DNA of 64,000 nucleotides from Actinostola sp. cb2023 (GCA_033675265.1 JAUJYZ010001425.1:62001-126000), one strand, 5' to 3'. Counted from the stretch's first letter, positions 1 through 11,992 are shown. Numbers and translations are program-made. The notes: generated by a model not told the origin, from the letters alone.

Positions 1-265
1 TAGCGAGAGTTAATATTAGTACGTTTCGCTTAGTCCGACTGTTTGTTGTCCGTGATTGAGTGTCCGCATTTTAGTAAGGTGTCCTCAAGGCGAGAGTTGA
101 TTGTAAATGTAAATATGTATTATTTTAGGTAGCCGATATGATTTTCATTTGAAAAATAAACACAGGAAAAAATTTAAAAAATCGAAGTCGCTTTTCTATG
201 CTCTGTACTCTTATCGACCATAGAAATGACGTCAGAAAATGATCAAAACTTTGCAGTGAAACCAC

Positions 266-583
266 AGGCAGCCCAACCATTCCTTTTGAGGCTACTAAAT
301 AATGAAATAAAATGATATTTGTGTCTTTTTTGATGGGTTCCCAGTGGTAGAGCGCGCGCGCGCATGTATATGTCGGGCTCCCTGTGCTGAGTAACGTCCT
401 ATGTTGGGATCCCTATGTGCGTCCTGCGGGACGCGCCCGCAGCAATGTACACAGGAAACCCATCAAAAAAAGACGCGCGCATGCAAATATGTTTTTAATA
501 ATTATAACTAGCCTCAGAAACGATCGCTACGCTCGTGGTTCCACCACAGGCAGCCCAACCATTGTTTTTGAGGCTACTAATTA
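266..583. repeat. Palindromic MITE-like repeat, copy 1
   Basis: The segments at 266-306 and 547-583 are near-identical direct copies (CAGGCAGCCCAACCATT followed by TTTTGAGGCTACTAA). Between them lies an inverted repeat whose arms are at about 323-346 (TTTTTTGATGGGTTCCCAGTG) and 450-474, with a GC-alternating core (GCGCGCGCGC). No coding potential is seen. Related pieces occur at 917-1208, 1670-1850 and, weakly, 5932-5965, so this is a family. The superfamily is not recognised. Confidence 0.6.
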
Positions 584-916
584 ACAATTAGTCACCAAAG
601 GCGAGGTGAATATCGGTGAATAATAACCGAGACGAAGTCGAGGTTATTATCACTGCTATTCACTGAGCCTGAGGTGACTAATTGTTTTAGTAGAATTACA
701 CAGGCCGGATTATTTGAAAAAATAAAAATAAATAAGCATTTTAAAGAAAATCATTCTTTATTTCATATTTCCATTTTGTCAAAACGCTGTAGGTAACTAT
801 CGAGAAATAGTCCGAAGTTCTCGACCAATCAGCGCGCTTGGTTTTCTATAATCACCGTGTAATTCGAGGTTATTATCACTGCTATTTTTATTATTAATAA
901 AAATATTTTTGTATGC

Positions 917-1208
917 GCGTGTATTTTTTTTGATGGGTTTCCTGTGGTAGAGCGCGCGCGCAATAAGTCTTATATTGGGCTTCCTGTGTTGAGTAAGGTT
1001 GGGATCCTTGTCACACAGGGATCCCTGTTGGGATCCCTGTGTACGTCCTGCGGAATGCGCCCGCAGCAATGTGTATACACATATACTGCGGGGCGCGCGG
1101 GATGCACACAGGAAGCCCAACATTATACCTTACTCAACACAGGAAGCCCACTATAATACGTAATGCGCACGCGCGCTCTACCACAGGAAAGCCATCAAAA
1201 AAAGACGC
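917..1208. repeat. Palindromic MITE-like repeat, copy 2
   Basis: The left arm (917-960, TTTGATGGGTTTCCTGTGG then GAGCGCGCGCG) is repeated in inverse at 1168-1208. The interior holds further inverted short motifs (TGGGCTTCCTGTGTTGAGTA and its complement; GGGATCCCTGT repeats). It belongs to the same family as the repeat at 266-583. Short reading frames here are fortuitous. Confidence 0.6.
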
Positions 1209-1365
1209 AAATGTCAGCAAGAACACGAAAAAATGTTGACATAAAACAATAGAAACATTTTTGAATTGCACGGACTGGTTTCTGAATGGAGGCTATGCCT
1301 GTACAAATTCGTATTTTGTCAAGGACAGCGGTCATATCTAAACAACGCGAAACTGGAGTATTAGA

Positions 1366-2072
1366 GAGCTTCAGCCAGTCGACTACGAGTACGACTACGA
1401 GTACGATTTTTCGCCAGTACGATTAGTGCGCATGCGTAAAGCCGTGACATTGTCACGCCAGCTTGAAAATCTCGAGCTCGTCGTCGTCGTTTCGACTTCG
1501 ACGAGATTTCTCGCAAAACTCGTTGTCAAGAGTACGAGTTTTGAGTGAGACATTTTGACTAAATATTTCGGTCTTTTAAATCTAGAACACTCAATAACAT
1601 CTCCTTTAATAATTGTTCTTATTGTTGTGATAAGAAATAATTAAAGATCAGTGTTATTTTTGCTATTGCGGGACGCGCGGGATGCGCACAGGGAGCCCAA
1701 CATTATACGGTACTCAACACAGGGAACCCAACATATCTACCTATATATTGCGCGCGTGCGATCTACCACAGGAAACCCATCAAAAAATTAAAAGACGCAA
1801 ATATCATTTTATTAAATTATTTAGTAGCCTTAAAAGGAATGGTTGGGCTGCCTGTGCCTCTGCAACATGTTGCGCGCAAATGACTAGCGCGCTAATACGA
1901 CGTAATTTGTTGCTCGCAATGTTGCAGAAGTAGGACTCAATTCTACTTCTGCAACATTGCGCGCAACATGTTGCAGAGGTGGACACACGCTGCAACAATA
2001 CGTGTTGCGTGCAATTGCGCGCAATGCTGCACCGTGTGTCCGGCCCTGTACTCGTAGTCGAATCTGAAGCTC
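1366..2072. mobile_element. TIR element containing a third copy of the left-end repeat family
   Basis: The ends at 1366-1392 and 2048-2072 are inverted copies (GAGCTTCAG, two to four variable bases, then TCGACTACGAGTAC). Inside lies half of the repeat family seen at 266 and 917 (about 1670-1850). There is also a Cys-free palindrome of alternating TTGCGCGCAA and GCAACATGTTGC words at about 1855-2035. No transposase is visible, so this is a non-autonomous DNA transposon or nested MITEs. Confidence 0.5.
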
Positions 2073-3343
2073 ACTAAAGGCTCTTATCCAATACTTTTTG
2101 TCATGTTCTCATGTTCCCCAATAGGGCTCTATAAGTAATACATTATTATATTATTATTATTTCAAAACAAACTATAACCAATGATTCAAAATGGGAATAA
2201 AACAAAAACATTCATTGATTTTATATATCATTTCCATGCGAAAACGGCCATTTCCTTTATTTTTGTGTCATGGGCTACCTGTATATGTGAGATACCGCTG
2301 ACCAAATACTGGTCACGCAATCCAGTGCAGCGCAAGTTTGTCAGGAAAGAAATCTTCGCAAAACTGTAGTAAAGATGTAGGAATTGTATTTGTACTACCA
2401 AGACAAAGCTAAATGAGTAACGAAGCTCGGCCTTCAACATTAGACGGTTGACAACAAAATGTTCAGAAGATGTAATGGCATTCTCGAATTTCAACCAGAA
2501 ACGTGTGAGGTCAACAATTGCGATCTTATTGATTTGGACGGCAGAGACCAAGGAACGTACGTCAGTGAGCAACATATGTAAGTCTTATTCACTCAGCAAT
2601 AATGTTTTTGTATTGAAATGACATAGGATCGAATGATTACAAAATACTCATTGTTGCATCTAATCGTTTGTGCAATTTAGAGTTGATATTGCAACAGCGA
2701 CTGCTGTTCTTTCAAATAATAACTCATATTTGAGTATTGTACAAGGAAAGTGGTTGTTAATAAACGAGATTAAGCATGGAAAAAGAGTTAGTTTATTGAT
2801 TATGAGATGTAAGTTGCGAGCTTTTCGCTGTAAGTAGGTAACAATTTTACTGTTTGGGTTGACTCCTGCTGTGACACATTGTGCCAAGACTAAAATATAT
2901 CCCAAACATTTTATTTCAGTTATTCTTAGTTGAAGGGTAGATCTAACACAGAAAAGTATTTTGGGGTTTGCACAAGGTTTCTCATTCGAGATATTTGAGG
3001 TCAAATATTTGGGTTTTTGACTTCACACAAATCAGTTGTGTGACAGTATATTGATTGACAGACCCCAATTGACAGGTATTATAGTCACGCGACTGTAGTC
3101 TCCCCTGTAAGCTGCTAAAGGACCATTTATTCCTCAGGGGAAGTAAGAACTGAATTGATTGTAAATGGAGGGAAAGAGAGGTGTGTGAAGTAGGTATTAT
3201 TTTGCTATGGAAATTCAGTCCTTCCCCTGCAGAAACGAGGGGGGTGGTCTAACTCCCCCCTGAAATAATCAAAAAATGTTATACTTTGGCAGTATGAGTT
3301 TTCAGGTGAGGGCTTTCTTCTGGTTTAGTTTCATTGAGATCAG
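2073..3343. other. No gene recognised
   Basis: AT-rich DNA with only short unsupported frames. Upstream exons of the transposase-like gene that begins near 3344 could lie here, but I could not identify any by similarity. Confidence 0.4.
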
Positions 3344-3869
3344 AGAGATGTCATGTGTCACGACTGCCTGGTCCACTCTAATTTGATAATTCCTGAAGAT
3401 GACCAACATTGGCAACACTTCTGTTCGTTACTGCATATAATGGACCTTGTATTCGCACCAGTGACAAGCCAGGATGCTATTGGTACTCTGGAAGGACTCA
3501 TAGAGGATCATCTCTTGACATTTTGCAGACTGTATCCAAATAAATCTGTCATCCCTAAAATGCACTACCTGGTCCACTATCCATCTCATATGTACAAGTA
3601 GAGTAACAAATATTTAATTTCTAAATAAATTTGTATTGATTGTCATTTGTATACATTTTTTTTAATATTCAGGTTTGGTCCAATGGTGCGCACATGGTGT
3701 ATGCGTTATGAAGCAACACACAGATATTTGAAACGACTAGCTACTGTCATGGGAAATTTCTCAAATGTAGCCTTCACCTTGGCTGATCGTCACCAGCATC
3801 AACAGTGTTACTTTATGGCCATTAATGATGAGCTTAGTAATAGATTCCTTAAACAAAACACTGTTGTAG
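3344..3869 (+). pseudogene. EnSpm/CACTA-like transposase gene, two spliced exons (interrupted gene)
   Basis: Exon 3344-3597 reads through an IPEDDQHWQHF and PKMHYLVHYP region. It stops at a GT donor (3598). The next exon starts after the AG at 3671-3672 and continues with FGPMVRTWCMRYEATH to 3869 (donor GTACGTG). Joining across the 75-base intron keeps the frame exactly, with the split codon completed as Lys. These words resemble a conserved C-terminal block of animal EnSpm/CACTA-type transposon proteins that are common in fish and cnidarian genomes; that family link is from memory and moderate. Two further exons lie at 5326-5375 and 5466-5788, beyond an insertion at 4131-5293. The N-terminal part and the catalytic DDE region are not identified. 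It may be a host-domesticated copy, but the insertion argues for a decayed transposon. Confidence 0.55.
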
Positions 3870-4130
3870 GTACGTGCAACGGGAGATTGTCTATGCATAT
3901 TATAAAATTTGTAACATTTAATGTTATTATATTAATATTGTTTGAGAAATACAACATTAAATTGCCCAGAAGGGTGAATATTTATTTTCAATTGTTCATT
4001 AATGAAACCAACAAGTTTTTGATGTGTCATGATATTATAATGTTTGCTTTTAAATGGGTCATTTATTTTCTACTGTGTAATCATATAGTTTTCAATTTTG
4101 CATTTTTATTAAAAGGTACTGGTAAGCAAG

Positions 4131-5293
4131 TTTTAGAATATAGTCATACTCACTCGACCAATCAGCGCCCAGCATTTCTGCGCTCTATATCTCATAAAGG
4201 AGCTTTATCAATGGATTCATTAGTATTCTCTATATAGAGAATACTAATAAAGCTTTGTTTTCTTTTGTATCAAAGCCTTATTAGTATTCTCTATATAGGG
4301 AATACTAATGACTAACTTAGAAAATACTAGAGCGCAAATATTATATCTGTGAAATCGTTAACTAAATAGTACTAATAAATAGCACCAAATGCTTTATCAT
4401 TGTTGTCTACTTGTAAAATGTTAATTAGTACTAAATGTTAGCGCTTATTTCACGGATATAATATTTGCACTCTACATGAATAACGTGTACTAAACTATAT
4501 ACAAGAAATATTATAATACAATCTTAGTTTAATCTTCAAATACTATTCAAATATTATTATATCATAATCCAATAAATCACAGTTATTTGGATTTGTTAAG
4601 CAGCTAGATCTATACATGAATACTGCGGATACAGAAATACAGATCATAACTATACTAAACACTAAAGAAACGTAGCGAGTCACTTACTCTTCAAAATGAA
4701 ATCACAAACGAGTTTCTGCATGTTCTACAAGAAGTGTAGATGTACGGATATTCATCAGTCATCCAAGTTACGTTCTCCGTATGATTATATTTGCGATATA
4801 GGTAGCCCAATCTTTCAATATATTAAATGTCCACATCGTGCTTGAGTTTTCTTCGGTGTCCATTATTTCTCTCGTTTTTCAATTCCGTCCGTTCTACTGG
4901 TTTGAAGAAACTTTGAGATTTCTGCTCTTCATTTCCACAACAAATACCGGTAAATTCTAGCGTTGCAAGCTTCGTATTTTTAAAAAAGCCTCAAGCTTCG
5001 GATATTCATCTTCACTCCACTGAAGTCACACACAACTGAACAGCTTTGCATGCATGAGCGTATTTGCATTTGAAATCAGTATTCCTTTGGGAAAGCAACA
5101 GACATACAGCCAAAGAATACTCTCGTGAGTATGACTATATTCTAAAACGGTTAGAGAATAAACACTCGTGCTTTATGGAATTTAGAGCGACTCGCATTGA
5201 TAGAAGGGCCACTCGGCGCTACGCGCCTCGTGGCCTTCTATCTGCTGCTCGGAGCTCTAAATCCCATAAAGCACTCGCGGTTATTCTCTAACC
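4131..5293. mobile_element. TIR element with outside hairpin, inserted in the transposase-like gene
   Basis: A 23-base terminal inverted repeat (TTTTAGAATATAGTCATACT...) is perfect between 4131-4153 and 5125-5147. Directly outside the right TIR a long imperfect hairpin runs 5149-5293, with arms of about 70 bases (GGTTAGAGAATAA... and its complement). Its apex reads CACGAGGCGCGTAGCG then CCGAGTGG on the minus strand. The interior (about 970 bases) also holds short inverted AGTACTAAT-type words and ATATAGAGAATACTAA repeats, and no recombinase frame. The layout copies that of the tyrosine-recombinase elements at 42.8 and 61.2 kb, so I read it as a non-autonomous relative. It lies between exons of the EnSpm-like gene. 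Confidence 0.6.
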
Positions 5294-5325
5294 CTTACAT
5301 AGCTGGAGATACTGACTATTTCCAG

Positions 5326-5788
5326 GCTTTACAACACAAGGAACCTCATGTTCAAGAAACAGACATACTTCAGGAGTAAGTTTCTTTCTTTACCTTTTAT
5401 ACTTATTATCATTCATCATCCTTATGCGCGAATCTAAATCCTTGCATGCCTCTTGTTATTTAAAGGTCAAAGAATGTGACTATCCATGGAACATTATACA
5501 GAGTAGGGGCTGTAATCTGCACAGGATTCCATGATGACCTTCCAGAATTTGCATCTGCTGTCAAGATTATTGTTGTCAATCCCGATACAATTCTTTTTTT
5601 TAATAAGGCTTTTTTTACTGTTGAGTTTAGTGAACACTTTCATGCTTTTGAAGTGCGCAGAGAAAATAATCCAGATCATTTTCTTTTGTATATCAAAGCG
5701 ATTTCTCCATTTTTGTACCAGCCCATACAGTTCGTCCATTTGCATCAGCTCCTGGAAACGGAGCATGCTGTATGTATGTTGCGCCTAG
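5326..5788 (+). pseudogene. EnSpm/CACTA-like transposase gene, C-terminal exons
   Basis: A 50-base exon (5326-5375, after a TTTCCAG acceptor and before a GTAAGT donor) joins in frame to 5466-5788 (acceptor TTTAAAG). The junction codon becomes Ser and the protein continues SKNVTIHGTLYRVGA. The second exon contains HFHAFEV and a PFLYQPIQFVHLHQLL tail, which fits the same transposon-protein family as the exons at 3344-3869. The frame can read on to a stop at 5865, but a GTACAG donor at 5789 may end the exon. The insertion at 4131-5293 separates this from the upstream exons, so the gene is probably dead or expressed only as a mis-spliced transcript. Confidence 0.5.
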
Positions 5789-6388
5789 GTACAGTGTACA
5801 TTGAGGGTTTGTATACATATTTTTTCAGTCAGCTTTCATATTTTGGTTGGGTTATGGTTGCATGACGAGTAAAAAAATAGGTACCCTTAGGGGTACATGT
5901 GGCTACTGCTATATATCTATCACATTGACATGCAGCCCAACCTTTGCTTTTGAGACTACTAAATCTATTTTTGTCGAATCCCTGTGGCGATCGAGCGCCA
6001 AAAAACGGTTGTATTCGCAGGCTACGTAAACATCAACCTAAAAGTTGAATAACACTTACAGAACCTTTCGACAGAATGAAAGCTGTGATGAATAATATTG
6101 GTGAATTTTTTGAAACTAAACATCGATGAAACTCGATGCAGACAGTCAAGTAATCGGTTGAGCACATACGCCGCTCTCGGATCGCTCTCAGTAATACGAA
6201 GTGATAGGGTGATTTCTTTACTCGGGTGGTGATTGGTTCCGAAGTTTATCTATTGTTACTTACTTACTTACTTACTTACTTTCGGAAAACTCAGACGATG
6301 GCAATAGTGGCTAGCTGCGCAAGCGCAGTAGCCACAAAAACGTATATACCTCATTCAAAAATAAACATTTTCATCTGTGAAAACGTCT

Positions 6389-6444
6389 GTCTTTCTTGAT
6401 TATATCAACTACATCTGTAACATTCACTCGATTTCAGAAACGTT
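6389..6444. repeat. 56-base direct repeat, copy 1
   Basis: This 56-base segment (starting GTCTTTCTTGATTATATC, ending TTTCAGAAACGTT) recurs without change at 7641-7696 in the same orientation. The two copies bracket the ZP exon and the 8-base minisatellite. Confidence 0.85.
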
Positions 6445-6552
6445 GTAATATACATTTATACAAATTAAATATGAGATGCTAAAATACAATTGTTTAAGCA
6501 CAACTACCGGTATTGCTGAAACTTCTTTTTTAGACTGACTGGACTGACTTTT

Positions 6553-6780
6553 ATGGATCCAACCATTAGTAATTGGTCAGTTCAACCAATACAAATTGTT
6601 CATTTCTACCATTTATTAATGGTTATGGATTCAACCATTAGTAATTGGTCAGTTCAACCAATACAAATTGTTCATTTCTACCATTAATTAATGGTTATGG
6701 ATTCAACCAATTGTTAATTGGTCAGTTCAACCAATAGTAAATGGTCATAACCATTTTAATTGGTTGTTTCAACCAGTCCA
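6553..6780. repeat. 72-bp tandem repeat, about 2.8 copies
   Basis: Units start at 6553, 6625 and 6697 with ATGGAT(C/T)CAACCA. Each unit is full of ATTGGT and ACCAAT words, so the array is rich in small inverted repeats. The third unit has diverged. No coding frame is seen. Confidence 0.85.
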
Positions 6781-6873
6781 TTTTTACAGGTAGCTAAACC
6801 TCCTTTCGTATTTTTGTTCCATGAGGTTTTTAAACCTTAAAAACTAATTCAACGCAACTTCTTTTATTTCCAG

Positions 6874-7198
6874 CTGTGTTCGTGACCCTACAATGGTTTA
6901 TTCACACAACCCAGGCAGTAAAGTGCAACGTTTCATCCTCAGATTGTTCCGTTTTGTTCATGCCACTGACGCGTTGGCGTATATCCACTGTGACTAGAAT
7001 TGATGGTTTGCCATCGCACTTCAGCCAAATCCAGATGTTCACTTGGTTGCATCAAAAAGTCCTTACCTTCCCCTACCTTCCCTAAAAAAAGACGACGTCG
7101 TGAAGCCTCGCAATATGAACATTCGAGCATGGTGTATGACTTGTCCATTGGTCCCATCACGGGAAAAGACAAAGTTATCGTGAATACCAAGCTAATGT
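6874..7198 (+). pseudogene. ZP-domain protein exon (C-terminal half of ZP domain), one-base frame break
   Basis: After a TTTATTTCCAG acceptor the frame reads CVRDPTMVYSHNP, then KVQRFILRLFRFVHATDALA and YIHCD, then meets TAG at 6995. From 6996 the next frame carries on with VCHRTSAKSRCSLGC and a basic KKRRRRE stretch that fits a furin-type cleavage site. It ends at a TAG at 7198-7200, just before GTAAAG. The Cys spacing, the RMFRF-like strand and the basic site match the ZP-C half of zona pellucida domains, which mediate polymerisation of secreted or membrane glycoproteins. The break is explained by one missing C in a GACCTAG-like run. It could be a real pseudogene lesion or a base-calling error. 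The upstream ZP-N exons are not found in the preceding 6 kb. Confidence 0.7.
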
Positions 7199-7257
7199 AG
7201 GTAAAGTTATAAACAGTCAAACCGATAAACCGATAAACAGAAGCACACTGAGACTAA

Positions 7258-7596
7258 CAAGCAGACAAGCAGACAAGCAGACAAGCAGACAAGCAGACAA
7301 GCAGACAAGCAGACAAGCAGACAAGCAGACAAGCAGACAAGCAGACAAGCAGACAAGCAGACAAGCAGACAAGCAGACAAGCAGACAAGCAGACAAGCAG
7401 ACAAGCAGACAAGCAGACAAGCAGACAAGCAGACAAGCAGACAAGCAGACAAGCAGACAAGCAGACAAGCAGCGACAAGCAGACAAGCAGACAAGCAGAC
7501 AAGCAGACAAGCAGACAAGCAGACAAGCAGACAAGCAGACAAGCAGACAAGCAGACAAGCAGACAAGCAGACAAGCAGACAAGCAGACAAGCAGAC
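7258..7596. repeat. 8-bp minisatellite (AAGCAGAC)n
   Basis: About 42 copies of the octamer AAGCAGAC in tandem, with one interrupted unit near 7470 (GCAGCGACAAGC). All three minus-strand frames stay open only because 8 is not a multiple of 3 and no stop word occurs; the Leu/Cys/Ser-rich translations are artefacts. Confidence 0.95.
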
Positions 7597-7640
7597 CAAC
7601 ACTGAGATGTCAAGTATGTCCTCTTGTGTTTCGCTGAAAT

Positions 7641-7696
7641 GTCTTTCTTGATTATATCAACTACATCTGTAACATTCACTCGATTTCAGAAACGTT
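7641..7696. repeat. 56-base direct repeat, copy 2
   Basis: Identical to 6389-6444, offset by 1252 bases. Confidence 0.85.
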
Positions 7697-9180
7697 CGTA
7701 CGCGCGAGCAGGATATAACTCCCAAATATATAATCTTCCATATCCTAACATATAAGAGGATCTAAAATGTACGTTGGACTTCTGGTAAAATTAATTTCGA
7801 CATATTTATGCCACGAATTCATCATCTGAAGTATCTTCAAGGGCAGGAGCGTGACCGTTCATGTTTACCATGTTGTATGGTGACTGATCTGCTCAATAAT
7901 TATTTTTCGGTATAAAACTAAAAGAAGTTGGATATATCCACGAATCTGATGTATATAAATACTTCATAATTTAATAGTCTCCTAAATCTACCAGTAAATG
8001 TAGTAGTCACGAAATGTACTTCAGGGTGACCCGATGCGACTGACCTCTACTGATCAATCTGCTTTGCACGATTGTCAACACACTGCAGTTGTACGGACAA
8101 CAGATTTTAAAATCCTATCTCATAAATTATTTTTTAGAAAGCAATCTGCAAGAAAACTGTTCATTCTATGCATTTTATTATCAATTTCCAATGATTCTGG
8201 TGTTGAAAATTAAAAGTGTCGTAACATGTATACTGTGAGTGTCTCGGCGGGAGCCGTGTTCGCCGGGCATTGTAACTTGTTCTTCTACAGTCACAATATA
8301 AGCTTTACAATCCTTAAATCTTTCTGGCCCTCGGCTTTCACGAATGCTTCATAAGAAAATATTTTACTTGGGATAATCCCCATATGCTTACAAATCTGTA
8401 TGCTGCCGATTTGATATGATAACATTTAGATATCAAATCCATTTGAAGTCGTAAGGCCAAGAGTGCAAGACTGACACGAAGTATTCTCAAAAACTTCAGG
8501 TTCGTTTAGCATGATATATATCACAGTTCTATCCACTTTAGAAACTTCTGGTGCTAGGTGATGAGCCCTAACTGCCTGAAAAATGTATTGGACGGCTGAA
8601 TGACAAAATAAGACGAAGAAACATCAATAAAACTGGGTAGTATTTTTACAAGACTTTGTATGTGAATGTACGGACGTGTTCAATTGGTTGATTGGATGAC
8701 GTCACAGAGAACAACCGCTGTCTGTTTATCACGGGCTCGTTTATTCAAAACCAACATGGCGTACGGGTGATTTCGGCCTCTTCTCATGAGGATTTCTCGA
8801 CATTCTCTGGACCAAAAACAAAAATGTTTCGTATTTTTATTAGTTTATCTATACACTTTTAGTAGACGCTGGAGAAAAGTCACTCCAAGAAGGGTCGATT
8901 TTGATCAGAGTCCCCCTTTAAGGTGCTGCTCTACTTGAGTAGCTAAGATCTCATTCATTGGCTTAAAGATGAAAATTGCCCAATATATATTTTCTCCAAT
9001 TTCTTTTTAGATATCAAGTTAGTCTATTATCCAGTTGCATCACATGCCAATTTTAAAACAAATCGTATGTGACAAACCTAGTAAAATAAGCCAAATTCTT
9101 AGATATTGTTTTGGGCGGTTACGTTCTGATTGGTTGGATATCAAACATTTCCAAACTGAAATAACCCGAAATAATTGATT
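7697..9180. other. No gene recognised
   Basis: AT-rich sequence without a convincing frame, splice-framed exon or inverted-repeat boundary. Confidence 0.4.
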
Positions 9181-9230
9181 AATTTTATTTTTACTTTGAA
9201 AAATTATTATGTGTCATCCACTCTTTCAGT

Positions 9231-9455
9231 ATTCTTAAAATTAGAAAGATTCTACGTGGAACAGAATGTTTGCCTAGTTCTTGTATGGATAATTACTTTG
9301 CTGGATTGGCGTCCTATTGTGATCCAGGTTATGATTGTTTGCATATCACAGAATACAGTTACCACAATAGTCTAGCTAATTGCACTTTGTGTACAGTGTG
9401 TGCTCATTATAATCTTGTTAAACGTTATAGTTCCCTAATGGAGCTAATGGACTAA
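9231..9455 (+). CDS. Possible exon of a Cys-rich protein
   Basis: After an AG acceptor (ACTCTTTCAG) a frame runs to a TAA near 9455. It contains CLPSSCMDNYFAG, CDPGYDC and CTLCTVCAHYN, seven cysteines within about 50 residues. The spacing suggests a small disulfide-rich extracellular module, loosely like a TNFR-type repeat, but I cannot assign a family. No neighbouring exon supports it, so it may be a remnant. Confidence 0.25.
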   Translation: MLKIRKILRGTECLPSSCMDNYFAGLASYCDPGYDCLHITEYSYHNSLANCTLCTVCAHYNLVKRYSSLMELMD

Positions 9456-9822
9456 TTATTGGAGCGTTGTGAATAGTGAATACGAATCTAAAGCTTTTGT
9501 TTTCTGCTACATTTTGCTGTACGTGTGTGTTCTCAAAGGAATTTCATCCTTTGTCCGAAAAAAAAAAACATTATCATTTTATGTTTGAATTTCCCAAGGG
9601 ACTGCGGAGTTGATAAGCAGCTATTTAGTCACGTGATTATTATAATGGCTTCGAAACTAGTTTGCGGCTTCAACTCGTCAATCAAACACCAGTGTTACCT
9701 GGTTTTAATCATCAGGTTTTTTTTATCAAAACTTATCAAGTTTTCATTAAACACGATGTCCCAGTATAAAAGGAGTCTGCCCAGAATGAATATAGGGGAA
9801 CACCCTCCACCCTTTCCTCCAG

Positions 9823-9970
9823 GAAGACCGGTCTACCTAATGGGTTTTTAATCTATAAAGCCGTTCCACCAAACGAAGCACCCGATTCAGATGACTTTGA
9901 AGGCTATGTTCCCATCACCAGGAAACATATCCAAACAAGAATGAAACGTTGGATCATTACAAGCCGGTAG
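9823..9970 (+). CDS. Possible terminal exon, unknown protein
   Basis: A strong polypyrimidine tract and AG (CACCCTTTCCTCCAG) precede a frame that reads KTGLPNGFLIYKAVPPNEAP, then DSDDFEGYVPITRKH, and ends at TAG 9968-9970. The acidic and Tyr-containing composition is protein-like and unlike the surrounding DNA. No family is recognised and it has no in-frame Met, so it would have to be spliced from upstream. Confidence 0.3.
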
Positions 9971-11040
9971 AAATAATCCTTGTCTTTATCGCTGCCAATT
10001 ATCCGCCATGATACGAAAGCTCCTGACTGTGTTTGAGAACATCTGGACTGTACCGATTTCGAGAGTAAAGACCAAGAAAATGGTTGCAGTTTATCCAATG
10101 GTTATTTACGCGACATTTGGTATAAAGTGATATCAGTGGGGTGTTAAATTATATTCTGGCGTTGGTGAAAACCAGCGTTTTATGACCATATTTGGTAATG
10201 AGAAATCAATGTTATTTCAAACTGGCGTCTTCATGTTGCTCATTTTCCAACAGCTGATAGTCACCTAAGTCATTTTCCAAAGGAAAAGTATTCCAGCTCA
10301 CAGTAAATTGTGAAGACTCGGAACCCATGTCAGGGTAATTTTCTGGAAAGGATGAACGTTTGAATCGTAGCTCGAATACGAAGCAATTTTAGCTTTGAGG
10401 CTTGTACACAAACAGTCATTATTTGTCACCTAAGACTGATAATTTGAAATACTAGCTAGAACTGCTGAAGTAGAATACTGAATACATTGTTTAATCAATG
10501 ATTCTGGATGTGGTTGAAAGCAACTGAATGAGCGATAAATGCTTTGTAAATATTATCTACCTACTGTTTTCAGTCACCGCGATGCGAAATGTTTTGAAGG
10601 TGATCGTAAACATTCTTTTCAATACAAAGTTGCAGTTTAGGATGTTGAAAGTAATAAGAAAATATGCAAAAGATACCTTCAATAATAAATACAACTGTAC
10701 AAATAAAAGCTACAGAATAGATTTAGTCCAAGTTTTCATTTTCCAAATATGGTATGAAAAGCGCCTGTGGCTCATTTGCATAATTTGGATATTCCGTAGC
10801 ATGGAACCAGTGCTACACGTTTCAACCCCGTTATGAGTTTCTGGTGGACATCGAACCTCGGTTTTATCGGTCAGGACTATTAAAGTAAGCATAACCTACA
10901 TGACAGTTCCCGTCGTTGTTTTATCTAGCTGGACGATATCCAGTTATGTTGAACCCATGTCGTGCTACATAACGTTTGGCTTTTCAAAGTCGACATATTC
11001 CATGCGAACACAAACGACTCCCCGTCGATGTCGTAAGGAC
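9971..11040. other. No gene recognised
   Basis: Only short unsupported frames. The segment near 10528-10836 reads as Lys/Asn/Ile-rich protein typical of AT-rich noncoding DNA. Confidence 0.4.
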
Positions 11041-11335
11041 TGAACTACAATAATAATAATAATAATAACAATGACTTTATTCAGTTTTTCCACTAGGTGG
11101 CTCTTCATCTGAAATCCTAACTAATATTACAATATAGAATATATAATAATAATATAATATAAAAATATAAATATATAAAGTAATAATACAAATATTCAAA
11201 AAATTCAAACTAATATCTAGATTAATACAAAATCAAATGTACATATAATATATAAATATAAATATATAAAGTAATAATACAAATATTCAAAAAATTCAAA
11301 CTAATATCTAGATTAATACAAAATCAAATGTACAT
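11041..11335 (-). repeat. LINE-type 3' tail with microsatellite and 91-bp tandem duplication
   Basis: On the minus strand a 3'-end-like segment (GAAAAACTGAATAAAGTCATTG) is followed by (TTA)n, as in CR1-type LINE tails. To its right an AT-rich unit of 91 bases is repeated twice (GTAATAATACAAATATTC at 11180 and 11271). Confidence 0.5.
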
Positions 11336-11992
11336 AAACAACATTAAAACTATACAAAACTTTTAACTAGTTGTTGAACTTCACACACGCCAAATTCGAA
11401 CCCGAATCAAGCTCAAAGTGAATATTACTTTTCAAGCACAGGTATTAGAGGAACTGTGGTGTGTTGCCAAATTGCTCCAAGCAATATACAGGAAGCACAA
11501 CATATGAATGCATGTTTGGTCACCGGCTGTACTACAATTCAGTGTAGGAAATTTCGCAGCACGAGAACGTATGCCAACTTCATTATCCAGCACAAGTAGA
11601 TATTATCTTTATCGTGAAAGCAGTTTTAGAAATTCGATATATCGAAAGGAGAGTATTCTAGAAGTGAATTCACGGCCATATAACGGTTCTATTTGCATTC
11701 ATTAGCATATAATAAAATAATAATTATGGTTGAGATTCATGAAGTTAATTTTAAATGTAACGTCTGTGCACTTTTCTCTATATCGATCGGCATTGGATAA
11801 TGAAGCTTATCCTCAATTTTGCCGGCAGTATGGTTCTCTCAAGTACGATCATTTTTCGTGTTGGTGTCTTTTTTAAAACACGATGTTTTGAGAACACGAG
11901 TTACAATCAAATTATCTAATGTTCAAACTTTTTCGAGTACATATGTTCATGTTTTACATGTTGTAAAAATGTTAACATCATTCATAGCCTTC

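Noticed and set aside
7207..7679. Three overlapping minus-strand frames rich in Leu, Cys and Ser
   Set aside because: They are translations of the AAGCAGAC minisatellite, which has no stop word in these frames.
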